Below are positions 48,361 to 60,254 of a stretch of DNA of 64,000 bases, in pieces. The notes under the pieces were generated by a model that was given only the letters and a program-made list of their open reading frames with translations, was not told the DNA's origin and did not search any database. A program made the translations under genes and the position numbers. Source of the DNA: Abelmoschus esculentus (lineage: Eukaryota; Streptophyta; Magnoliopsida; Malvales; Malvaceae); NCBI GenBank assembly GCA_035048815.1, contig JAUCBN010000021.1, positions 3,937,501-4,001,500 on the forward strand, in the 5' to 3' direction. The stretch's first letter is position 1; every line of letters begins with the position of its first letter.

Positions 48361-49126
48361 AGGTATAAAGATAATTTTAACCCTTAACGTTTATAATTTT
48401 TATTGTTTTGGCCCTTATTCTTTTTTTGGATAAATTTAGCCCTTAACCTATATCTTTTTGACAAATAACTTATTTTTTAAGTACCATGATAATTGGACCG
48501 TTAAAAATTTAACTATGATGACATGTCATATGCGTATAATAATATATTTTAAATAATATGACATCTAACCTATCAAATACATATATATATATGAAATATA
48601 ATTTTGTTCTAATATAAAATATATAATAATTAAAATTCAAATAAAATATTAAAAAATTAATTAATTCTAAAATAAAATGCTACTAAACATTAACAATCCT
48701 AACTACGATAGAATCAAAATTTTATCTTAAAAAATAATTAATTTCAAACTGTGTTAATATTTTTTAAGATAGGACTTTGATTCTATCGTAACTAAGATTG
48801 AGAATGTTTAGTAGCATTTTATTTTAGAATTAATTAAATTTGTATATTTTATCTAAATTTTAATTGTTTTATATTTTATATTAGAATAAAATTATATATA
48901 TATATATATATTTGATAGGTTAGATGCCATGTCATGTAAAATATATTATCATATGCATATGACATGTCATCATTGTTAAATTTTTAACGGTCCAATTATC
49001 ATAGTAGTTAAAAAATAAGTTATTTGTCAAAAAGATATAGGTTAAGGGTTGAATTTATCTCAAAAAAGAATAAGGACCAAAATGATAAAAATTATAAACG
49101 TTAAGGGTTAAAATTATCTTTATATC
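48361..49126. mobile_element. Foldback (long palindrome) element, copy 2, complete
   Basis: Nearly the whole element is an inverted repeat. The left arm (48361-48735) starts AGGTATAAAGATAATTTTAA, and the right arm (48760-49126) ends GGTTAAAATTATCTTTATAT. The spacer is only about 25 bp. Arms share long blocks, such as TAACGTTTATAATTTTTAT, TTTGACAAATAACTTATTTTT, TTGGACCGTTAAAAATTTAAC, ATGACATGTCATATG, and CTACGATAGAATCAAA near the centre. It is non-coding and would form a ~370-bp hairpin if transcribed. It resembles a long-TIR MITE or foldback element. Confidence 0.9.
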
Positions 49127-49156
49127 TATTTTTTATGTTGAAGATATTACCTGTAG

Positions 49157-49655
49157 TAGAGGTGTTCATTATCAAATATTAGATTGGATCTGATCTAATT
49201 TGACTTTTTTGGATTTTTGGATTTTCTGATTCAAAATTTATTTTTGGATATACGGATCGGATAGTCGATTATCCAAAAAATATAATTTGGTTATACTAAT
49301 TTTTCGAATTTAAATGTTGTATTTATAAAAATTTTAGATTTTAATAATAAACAATAAATTACTAAATACAATAAGATTCAAAATTATAAAAGTTTTAATT
49401 TTTAAAATTTTAAATATAATAAACATTAAATTGTTAAATAGAACAAGATTAATATTATGAAAATTTGAAATTTTGGAATTTCAGATAATCTGGAACATGA
49501 AACATTATGATTCGTATCCGATCTGAAAAACTTAAAATCGAAATGAATATCCGATCGAAAAATAAAAATTAGATCAAATATCCGAATTTTAGATCAAATC
49601 AATAAATAATTGAATCAGATTGACTTAATCAGATATTTTTAAACATGACTATAGG
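49157..49655. mobile_element. MITE-like repeat, fourth copy
   Basis: The left end is AGAGGTGTTCATTATCAAATATT and the right end is GATATTTTTAAACATGACTATA (diverged). It shares with the other copies the order of GGATCTGATC, CGGATAGTCGATTATCC, ACTAAATACAATAAGATTCAAA, GATTCGTATCCGATCTG and GAATATCCGATCG. It sits only 30 bp after the complete foldback element. Confidence 0.65.
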
Positions 49656-49659
49656 TGAC

Positions 49660-51840
49660 ATCCTAAGTTTGGTTAATATTTAAAACATTCAATGACAACT
49701 TTAAAGAAAAAATTAAAAAAAAATATAATCCACTTATCGACGACGTATCTGTATATTATAGATTTTTCTATAAAATTTTAAATAAATTTTAATAATTTTT
49801 ATTTTTCTAAATATAACCCCTAAACACCTTATACATTGAACGAAAGCTCAAATCCTGATGCATCATCATAATGATAAACGAAGGAAGCGTATTAAGAGTT
49901 GGATACGTAGTCAACACAAAACAAAATTATGAGTCACTAAAATACGTGTTCAACATATCAAAACAAAAATAATTGGTAATTAATATTTTTTTAAAAATAA
50001 TTATAATTATTTATAATATCATAATATAGTATCTTCAATTTAAACATTTTTTATATTCATATATTTAACACATATATATATTTTTTATATTTTTATATAT
50101 GATATATACCAAAAAAGTTAAAAGACTTGATATTAATTATTAAAAATTTTAAGATATTCAAACTATTTAAATTTATATTTAATAAATCAAACTTTATTTA
50201 ATTTTTACCGAATCAGATAGATTTTTTTCACGTTGACTAGTAAAAAAAATTTAATTCTTTTTCGAATCTAGTTTTGTTCATCTCTATCTTCGCTAACCAC
50301 TTATGGCCACTCATACCTTGATATAGTTGCTAAAAGGTATTAAATACAGTTATATTTTGACGTACAAATTGTACATATTATTATTTTTTATATAATATTT
50401 TTTTGTTTAATCCCTAAATTTTTTGTATAACTTTTATCTAGGGAAAAAGAAGAGAATTTTGTTCCTAATGGATCTTGATTTGAACCCACAAGTTAAGGGA
50501 ATAAGAGTGCCAATTAAGAGCTTTAACTACTTACTTTAGAGATTGTTGATTAAATTATAAAATTTAAAATTTAAATACATAATATAAACAATAAAATAAT
50601 AAATGCTAAATTTTATATCTAAATTTTATTAATTTTAAATTAAAATTTTAACCCTAAAATTTACAAACGTGCATAAACCAACAAATTTTATGATTTTTTC
50701 GGATTTATTTTAATCTGATTATGTTTATTGTAATTATTGACTTGATTGTCTATCCACATCATTAAATTAACCGAAAGCCCATTGATTTAAATCTTACTCA
50801 GAAAAAATTAGGGGATATCGTCCTTTGGTTTTATACTTACGAGAATATCTGTGTTTAAATTTTATTTTAAAAATTACAAAAATATAAACATAGAGAAAAA
50901 ATGTTGTTAAATGACATCCTAAAATTTTAAATGTTTTAAAAAAAGTCACTTAAAAATGATATCATATATTTATTTAATATTTAAAATGTTCGTGCACGAC
51001 AATTTTAAAAAGAAAATTAGAAGAGAGGAGATAGGAGATAGGACGTGGTCATCTATAAATAATATTTTCAATATATTTTTAAATTTTATCATTAATTCTT
51101 AAATATATTTTAATATTTTTATTTTTTAAAATATACTCTTTAAATATCTTATATATTCAACGAAATCTATAGATGAAGCGTATTAAGAGTTTCATACGTA
51201 GTCAGCATAATACACAGTTATGAATCACTCAAATACGTGTTGAACAGATGAAAACAAAAAGAATTACGTATTGTATTTTTCAGTTAACATTTTTTTCATT
51301 GTTACTGAATTTTTATTAAATTCATAAAAATATTATAATTATAATAAATTTAGAAAAATCAAAAAACAAAAAAAAAATAAAATATTTTCTATAGAGTTAA
51401 GCATAACATCAAAATTCAGAAGTTTCCTGAATCTCTTTATCTCTGTCCAATCGAGACACATAATGGATGAATAAGGAGAGGTGAGCGATCTAAACCATCA
51501 GGCAGAATATTCCGCTACCCAAGACCGATTATATCGGTACACAACCATCAACCGAGTGGGGATCTAACCATCAAAGACCACCGACAAAATCATAATCAGA
51601 AATTAGCGCCGATTCAAATCTCTGCAACAATCGGCTGCTAGGGTATGCTGAATCATGCCACAAGGACAGATAAAATAAACCACAAAAATAAAAATAAAAA
51701 GCGTGTCACAAAGATAGAGAAAAAGCTTGCCATGAAGGTAGAGATTCTTATTAACATATAAGAAAATAAAAGAAATAATAATAAAAATCCGGTCGACAAC
51801 TAATTTTATATTAGTTGCCGATCACCGATTAGAAAAACAA
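49660..51840. repeat. Unknown dispersed repeat, copies 2 and 3
   Basis: Two internal direct copies are visible: 49660-49975 resembles 50915-51270 (shared GCGTATTAAGAGTT, ATACGTAGTCA, CACTMAAATACGTGTT). The parts 49985-50830 and 51290-51830 match successive halves of the copy at 46560-48000. No coding region is recognisable. Confidence 0.6.
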
Positions 51841-52085
51841 AAAAGATGAAGAACGACGGAAGTAAAGAGAGAAAACTTAGAGAATTTTATAAAAAATATA
51901 TATACTTAAAAATTAAAGTTAATTAAATTCATAGTCAATTAAAGTTAATTCAAGTGACATTATTATAATTTTAATATTTAAAAATTATAAATTTAAATAC
52001 ACTTAACCACAATTATTTCTGATCTAAGGATAAGAGATCAACAGTAGGTTAGACAATTATATACCCTAAACAAAGTTTTAATTTT

Positions 52086-52086
<1 letters not shown>

Positions 52087-52153
<67 letters not shown>
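52087..52153. repeat. (ATT)n microsatellite
   Basis: About 22 TTA/ATT units run without interruption. A plus-strand frame reads it as poly-Tyr, which is not a gene. Confidence 0.97.
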
Positions 52154-52154
52154 G

Positions 52155-55100
52155 CCTAAAAGAATACTTTGAGGATGGGTTTTCGAAACCCTTCGATCAT
52201 GCATTTCATCCCTGCAGCTGCAAACACGAATTTGAGACGAATCATACGTTTAGTTTATGCTATTTCGTGTAAACTGGTTCAAGACAATGTTTCTATGTGT
52301 GTTTTATGATAAATATATATATGATTTTTTTATTAAATAGAGATTATATTTTTATATCGAGATTTGAATTTATATAAAATGAAGGATATATTGAGACGAG
52401 GTATATAGGAGTGGGAGGGATAATCGTCTCATGAAGAAATTTATTTTTTATTTTTATCTATCTATTTAAAATTTTTAAAATATTAATTTATTTATGAATT
52501 TATCCTAACTTTCAAACATTTACGTTTTGTATCCTAACCTCAAATTCTAGCTCCGTACCTGATAATATAAACATTCTTAATTACGATACGAATCAATGAC
52601 TCTCTGAATATTGTTTTTTATTTCTTATAATGTTCGGATTCAAACTTTTATTTAATTCTGGTTTATGAATATATTTCTAATAAGATCTAATATATATATA
52701 TATATTTAAAATAATATCCTTTAATTTATATGAGAAAATTATATTTTAATACAAATTAATTGTTAAATTTGATTTTTTCCAACGCAAAATGTCAAATTCA
52801 TCAATATTCTTTTAACACAAGAAATTTAGTTTTCTCCTCTTACTTTTTGTAGAGAAAGGAGTACAATCGATTAAGTAGGTCAGTTCAATTTGTTTAAGAA
52901 AAAATAAAAGTTGACCCAAAAAAATAAATATTTTGAGTTAAAAAAATAATATTTTAGTTAAAAAATTAAGAATCGAATAATTTAAACTTTTAATAAATAA
53001 TACATTAATTTTTATATTCAAATCAAATTGCTTGACTTTATATGATATATGTATAATGCATATGCTAAAAATATAAAGATATATAACGTATATAGATACA
53101 TAAAAACATTTATATCTGAACCAAATATTATTATAATATTGTAAATATTTACAGTTTAATTTGAACAAAAACTCGAATTATCAGATTAAAAAATTAAATA
53201 AAATTTGAGTTATAAAATATAATTTATCAACTTACACCACTCAAAAATATTTTACTCAACTCGATTTAATCTCACCCTAAATAAAACAAAAAAAAAATCC
53301 AACATAGCCAATATTTTGTATATGAAATTATGTTCACTATTAAATAGTTTTAAAATTTCTTTCATTATCTACTTTATGTAAATAAAATTGAACTATTGCT
53401 TTAAAGTAAGTAATATAAATATAAATTTATTTATTTAAATATTAGTTTCTCCCGTAAGCTCAATTAAAATGATTGATATATATATATTATATTTTTTAAA
53501 AATATTAGAAATATATACTTTTACTAAAATATATTTAATTTTAATTTTAATTTTATTTTGTTATTTGTAATTTATTATCGGTATACATCAGAGTAAAACT
53601 CTAACTACGTTCAAAAAATTTAGATTTTAAAAAATATATTAATTATTTATTAGCAAAATATATGCTTAATTTTTTTATTCAAATAATTATACATATTAAT
53701 ATAAAAAATTATTTTAATTTTAACTCTTTATTTTACTTAAATTTAAGATTTAAAAATTAAAAAAACTTTAATATCTTATACTTTTTTAATAAAATAAAAA
53801 AATGACATAAGGTGGGCAGGGCCTAGAAAGACCCAGATCTACAGTCTTCTCTATAGACAATTGTAACGAAGCTTCGTCACAAGTGTAACTAACTCGTGAT
53901 AAAGTCGTCACGAAATTAAATAATAAAAAATTTTATATGAAGAAAAATTAGTAAAATTAAATGATTTTTTTTTTTTTAGATTTTAACCTTAATATTTTAC
54001 TCATAGAAAGAGGGGTTTAAGATTTGTATTAGAATTATTTTAGAAAAATAGTTTTTTTAAAAAGTAATAAAAAATAAAATTTTAATGGTCAAATTAAAAA
54101 TAAAATAAAAGATAAAAAATAATTTAGAGATTATCTAGATAATTTATCTTTTTTATTGTGTCAGATCAACTTTCTATTAAAGCTTAACGACAACAAATAT
54201 CAACAAACATCTTAGTGATCAAAAAGTTTACAGATCGGAAACATAAGTGACTTTATCAATCGTTTTCAAAATTAGAAATTAAATTTATACCGAAAAAACT
54301 AAAGTTATTATTCCAATAGTTAACCAATTTATTAAATATATCTGGCTTAATATATTATTATTTATGATTCATCTAATAATATATATTCATTTTAATATAA
54401 CTTTTAAATAACTATATATTCTTTAATTATATATAAGATAAAAATAAAAATTTATTTTTAAAAAATATTTTTTATTAAATTAAATAATAAATAACATGAT
54501 AAATTATACTCCTTTAATATTTTTTAATATATCGAAAGAGATGGTATAAGTGGTCCTAGAAGTTAAAAGTAGAATGGTGCAAGACGAGCTATATGCTCTT
54601 CTTCAAAGTTCAAAGTTCAACGTTTAAAGTTTTGTTTTGCATTACTTTTTAAATTAGCTTTAGTTTTATAAATTAGTTTAAAACTAAAAACAATTAAAAA
54701 TAAGTAATTTTTAAGTCAAAATTGTTTTTCAGTTTAATTTAAAAATATTTCTAAAAATTAAAATACTTAATTTTTAATTATTTTAAAAGCACTATTAAAT
54801 AAAATTATTCATATATATTTTAAATGCTTTTTCGTTTTTCAGGGCTTTGTTTTTACTAATTCGGACCAACTTACGTCGCATACTTAATTTGGATGGGTGA
54901 ATTTTCTATCAAGATTTTTTTTACATACACAATGTTTCAACCACGAAATCTACGAAACCAAACTGCTTATCATTTAGACCAATTCTTATCGATTATAAAT
55001 TTTTATTTATGTCATAAATTTTTTATATTTAAAAAAAACATCTAAAATAAATAGTTTATTTACTTAAAAAAACGTTATCAAACCGACTCTTAAAACAAAA

Positions 55101-55589
55101 TACCTGCATCCCCACATTTGGGATGCACCAAAGAGCATTACAGTAACAGTTGCATCCTTCGAAAAATTAAATTTATTATATATTTTAACACTTTTTATAT
55201 TATATTTTATTGGACAGAGTCAATTTTACACTTTTTTTAAATTTTATATGATTTTATCAAAAATAAAAATTAATACTCTAAATTAAAATTTTACGTCGGC
55301 CCATATCCAATTCTCTATCATTGTGATGGGTTCATTTCTGTTGCGTTTCACCCAATACAATGGCTGATTAAAATTTGTACACAAAACAGAAAAAATAGAG
55401 TTGGTTAAAACTCGAGAGGATTAGTCTATTTATTATTATTATTATTTCGGTTTTAAAGGCTTAGGTCTAATTTTGATAAGTGAATTTTTCAATAAAGATT
55501 TTTTTATATACACTATTTCAAACCCGATACATATATTGGCAAAACTAAACCACTTACCACTTGGACCAACCCGATAAATGAATTAATAT
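52155..55589. other. AT-rich intergenic region
   Basis: I see no gene. Small items are a TA run at about 52693-52704 and a less AT-rich patch at 53805-53905 with an inverted pair (GTAACGAAGCTTCGTCAC and CTCGTGATAAAGTCGTCACG). There is also a ~100-bp direct repeat: 54890-54995 and 55475-55580 share GGGTGAATTTTYYATCAA/GTGAATTTTTCAATAA, AAGATTTTTTT, CACAATGTTTCAA/CACTATTTCAAA and CATTTAGACCAA/CACTTGGACCAA. Confidence 0.5.
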
Positions 55590-58500
55590 TGTAACAACCT
55601 CAATAGGGCCTAGGAGGATGACCAATTGATAATTAGGTTGACTAATTAAAAGTCAAATCAGGTAATTGAGGGACTTAATTAAAATAAAATAAAAGTGACA
55701 AGGACTAAATGAAAATGACTAAAAAAAAATAAAATGAAGTGAAAAGGTTGCATGCTAAAGTTTTGGTTTCCTTACTTTATCCTTGGCCATTTAATTACCT
55801 AAGAAATAAAGACAAGATTAAAACGGTCTTTTCCCTCCCATTAATAAGCAAGAAAATTCAGCCCATCCCTTCTTCATTCTTCTCATTTCACGTGAAATAC
55901 CAAAGTAAGGAGAGGGGAGAAAACTCCATGGGAGCTCAATGGGGATAGGCATAGATTCATGAAAAATTTGGTGAATTTAGAAGCTAGAAGCTAAGAAGAG
56001 TCAAGTAAGTTTATAAATCCTCTTTAGATTGTTAATTGTCATGAGATTGAATGCTTATAGTTGTTAAAAATTTAATTAAAGTTAGCTATGGTTTGGTTAT
56101 GGTTTTAGAAGCTTGAGAGAGTGGATTTGAAGACTTGGGTTTAGCAATTTGTAAGTGTTATGTATATTAATTGATTCAATGATAAATGTGCATGAAAGTA
56201 GTTGATGAAAAAGTGATTTAAGTGATGCTGATTTCATGATTGAAGGGCTGAAAATTCATGGGATTGAGTTGGAAATTAGGAATTGAAAGTATAGAATGAA
56301 ATTTAGCCGAAAATGCTTAAAAATGCTATTTTAGGTAGCTATCTTTGAAAACTTCTCTAGGTTAAGATTTAAGGATCTAGGAGCTAAAATTTTAAACCAC
56401 GATACTCTCATACACCTAGTTTAAGTGAAAATTTATGGAACCTCAATCCGAGTTCGGTAGAGAAAGATATTAGCTTTTCCGTAAGAGTTGTCCGAGTAGT
56501 CCCGAAATGCGGCCAGGTCTGTTTCGAATGAAATATGGTACTGATCGGGAAATAATTAAAATGTGAGGTTAATTCTTACTTGTAGAGGGTCTTCCTAGAT
56601 TTCTAACGATATAAAATAAGCTCGATTCAGACATAGAAGCTAGGAGATATGATCAATTTCGTAAAGGATAGTAAAACTGTCCGTAATGCACAAATGCACA
56701 TGTTTATATTTGTTAAGCTTAAGAACACTTGAAATAAATGATTGAATATGTCTTAATGAATGCTACATGTGTATGGATTATTAGAGAATCCGAGAGAAGA
56801 GAATATTGAAGAATAAGAGAGGCTCGAAGTAACGAGGAAACGAGGCAAATGGATTACGATTTACAACCCCTAATAGCTTGGAAACATTGTGAGTGTGGCA
56901 AACCTTAGGGTTAGGACCTAGGGTCCTAACCATCATTGTTTATTTAATTTTATTTTTCATATAAATGGACTAATCTATATTCGGTAAAAAGGGAATGAGG
57001 CTTAATGTAAATGACTTGTATGATGACATGTTTGGTTGCTAGATTGCTAGTATTAGCTTAAAACATATGCATAGCTCGAAAATGCCGAGGTAAGTAACGG
57101 CACGCGGCTACGGACGCCAGGTACGCGAATCATGCATGAAGCATGTATATGTAGTAATGTGAACAATGAATTGATGATATGATATGCATGACTATATGTG
57201 CACATGATATGAATGATATGTTAGAACATGATAGATGCTTTTATGTTAGCATGATATAAACACTTGCTTATGGTGACATGGACTTGGTAATATGAAATGA
57301 ATATTGATCAATGAAAATGAAAATGTTATTGAGTCTTGATCGATAGTTGGTCATAGGTAGTATGACATGCCTAGAGTCTGAGCTCATTGTTTAGTGCTAC
57401 GGCACTCTTGTTTAGTATTTTGGTACTTTTGTTCGATACTATGGGTACCATTGATTGGTGGTTAGTCAACATTGTTAGATACCATGGGTATCTCTTGTTA
57501 GTATCTTTATGATACTCTTGTTAGTACCTTTGTGGTACTCTTGTTAGTGTCTTCGTAACACTCTTGTTGACTCGCTTACCTTGTCATACTATACCAAGGC
57601 ATCACATGAACTTATTTGAAAGATTAAATGATTAAACATGAACTATATGTACACGTATTGGCTTGAGAAGCATTGATATTTGATCATGTATTATTATAGA
57701 GTATTGAAATGTAATTGATGCTATGTGTAGCACTTAATGTGAAATGACAATTGATATTGAAAATGATCATATGGCTATAAGTAGCCCTTGAAATGAATTG
57801 TTTAATGAAAGCTTGAGAAATGAAAAATGGGTATTGAGTTATATGCATTGATTTGATGCTAGCTTGAGCATATAGAACTTGACATTGATTTGTAAGATAG
57901 AAATGTTATATATGAGAAGCATGTTGATTAAATTTGGTTATTGATGAACTTGTATATTGATCGAACCATTGCCATGAATTGGATTTGTTGCTTACTTAAA
58001 ACATGATATACTTGTTATGATATTATGTCTAATATGGTTAGACTAGGGCTGCCTCACTAAGTACTTAGCATGTACTTACCACTCGTTTGTTTCCTTCTTT
58101 TCAAAACAACAGGTGATCGAGTCAAGGAGCTAGATCGAGATTGAAAGCAAGCAAGGACACAAAGCGAGCAAAGTATGATATCTTGTAATGCTTTGTTAAC
58201 TCCTAGTTTATGGTGGCATAAAATTCATATCTAGAATGGCTTATGCATTTTAAGGTTTGATATTTATACATGGCCTGTAATAATTATTAATTAAGCTTTT
58301 TAATTTGTAAGCCATAAGGCATGGTGACCATATTAGGCTAGTTAGTGCCTCTTGAGATTTTAGCTTATGGTTGGTATGTTGATTTTGAAAGCATGCATTT
58401 GGTATGTGGGTCAATTACCTTGATATCTTTGACACGAGAACCTAAGATAGCATTATGGTTGCTTAGTTGACATATCAAATGTATGGTAAGAAATTATTCT

Positions 58501-59359
58501 AAGTGTAGAAGGACATGATTATTGGCTTAGTAGTGAGTAGGCTTAATGGATTGAATTGGAATGTTGATGCTTGATGATCTAAACAAGCTATTATGGTCCC
58601 TTAAAGTTTAGGGATGAAATAAGATTAATTGGAGTCTCTTGCATTGTGTTTAAGTGTTTAAAAGCTTGAAACCCACCAATTTCGAGCAGGGGTATCGATA
58701 CCACTTATATGGGTATCGATACCACCCTTGACAGTAAGGAAATTGCATCGATGCTTGGTTCGATACCAAGCCTTCATGTAGGCTTCCTGGTTCGATACCA
58801 GTATCGAACCAGGCTACCATAGCCTTAAGCCTTTGAGTCATCAAGGTAGGCCAGTATCAATACCTGGTTCGATACTAGAGCTCCTAGTAACGAAATTGCA
58901 TCTATACCAGTATCGAACCAAGCTACACAACCTTGGTCAATGAGTCAACGCAGGCAACCTGTATCGAACTGAGGTTCGATACCCCTGTTCCGATACCTCC
59001 CTATAAGTGGTATCGATACCCTTAGCTATTTTGGGTCAAACATGAATTGTGAGAAATTGCTTGATCAAAAAGATAATATTAATAATGACTAAATGAATAA
59101 AATTTGGTTAGAGGTTTAGACCGAGCTCATTTGAAATCATGATTGACGAATGAATAGAATTTAAGAATCGAAATGATAAATTGTAAAAGTATAGAAAAGT
59201 TTTAAACTGGCCTCAAAATTGGTAGGTATTACATTTAATTGTCTTAAATAATTATACAAATAATCGAAACGATCTAAAAATGAATACAAATTTAGTTTAA
59301 TTACGAGTTGACTGTTCGATCGACGCCCCCGTCTTTTAACCCGGGGTGAGGGTCTCACA
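55590..59359. mobile_element. Solo-LTR-like insertion, 3770 bp, target duplication AATAT
   Basis: The block starts TGTAACAACCTC and ends GAGGGTCTCACA, the TG...CA form of LTRs. It is flanked on both sides by AATAT (55585-55589 and 59360-59364), a 5-bp target duplication. No gag or pol remnant is present inside, and I find no second LTR within it, so it is best read as one very long solo LTR. LTRs of this length and TGTAACACCC-style ends occur in Del/Tekay chromoviruses of plants (inference). It contains a GTACC/GGTAC repeat block (57388-57570) and a GGTATCGATACC-rich stretch (58690-59020). Short frames such as 55739-55948 are not genes. Confidence 0.8.
57388..57570. repeat. Short tandem repeat of hairpin units inside the 55590 LTR
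   Basis: About seven units of roughly 27 bp follow the pattern CTTGTTAGTACCTTTGTGGTAC. In each unit a short word and its complement flank a 4-9 base loop (TACGGCAC; GTATTTTGGTAC; ATACCATGGGTAT; GTATCTTTATGATAC; GTACCTTTGTGGTAC; GTGTCTTCGTAACAC). The arm sequences vary while pairing is largely kept. Confidence 0.7.
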
Positions 59360-59364
59360 AATAT

Positions 59365-59755
59365 AATACTTCATTTTTAGTTCAAGTATTTGATAAGTGC
59401 ACGTGGCATAAGTTGAATGGTAAATTGTTTATTATACAATTGTGGGATTCAAGTTTTTGTATATTTAACTTTAACTATAACAATTAGTTTAGTAAATAAA
59501 AGTATAACAAAGCCTACAATATTTGATTAATTATATTAACGGTTACTAAAACTATTAAAGCTAAATAGGACCATACAAAAAAAAAAGGGATAAACACTAT
59601 TTAAATGATAAAGGATAAACGTCATCGATACTAACATAAAATCATAACCGTAATAAATGGTTGTATTAATGTAAGTAATCCATTAAATAAGCTCGATTTG
59701 GGTGTAACCAGATTAGTCATAAGACTCACTCGAATCATATCTTTGAGAAGCCTAA
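59365..59755. other. Spacer
   Basis: AT-rich, no gene seen. Confidence 0.5.
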
Positions 59756-59757
59756 AA

Positions 59758-60030
59758 CACTCCTTCCGTCTCAAGTTTAATATCCATTATTGACTTTTTT
59801 TTGTTAATTTTTTTCAATTTTTACTCACAGTTGTTTAAAATTTATTATTGATAAAAATATTAAAAAATATATTTTAAAAACCTTTTATTAAAAAGTTTTT
59901 AAATATATATCTTATAAAAATTAATTATTTAAAATATTTAATATAAATAGAGTCAAACTTTAAAAATATTGACTTTTAAAAGTTAAAAAAGTTAAACAAT
60001 AAACATTTTAAGTGGTACAGAGATAGTCCT
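59758..60030. mobile_element. Stowaway-type MITE
   Basis: The left end CTCCTTCCGTCTCAAGTTTA is the common Stowaway/mariner MITE terminus (CTCCCTCCGTCCC in many plants). The right end, read in reverse complement, is GGACTATCTCTGTACCACTTA. After the first ~20 bases the two ends pair well (AATRTYYATTRTTGACTTTTT). Total length is about 270 bp and it is non-coding. It lies 225 bp beyond the stop codon of the SHPRH-like gene. Confidence 0.65.
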
Positions 60031-60254
60031 AAACTTCCTGCATTTGTAAGGCTTATTATTTGCATAACTTTATATACATAAATAATGCAGAGTTTAATTC
60101 CCTACCACTGGAACCCTACTAAGACAATATTCCTTGAGTTAATGGATCAAATAGTAATCTAATGAAACAGTGGGACAGAACTAAACCTTGGTTAGAAAGC
60201 CTACAAATGAAATATTCCTACCATTTCGACTGCCTGCTGAAACCACCATGAATG

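Noticed and set aside
52084..52272. Frame with a run of Tyr codons
   Set aside because: It is a translation of the (ATT)n microsatellite.
55739..55948. 69-codon plus-strand frame
   Set aside because: It lies inside the TG...CA block with a target duplication and has no family resemblance.
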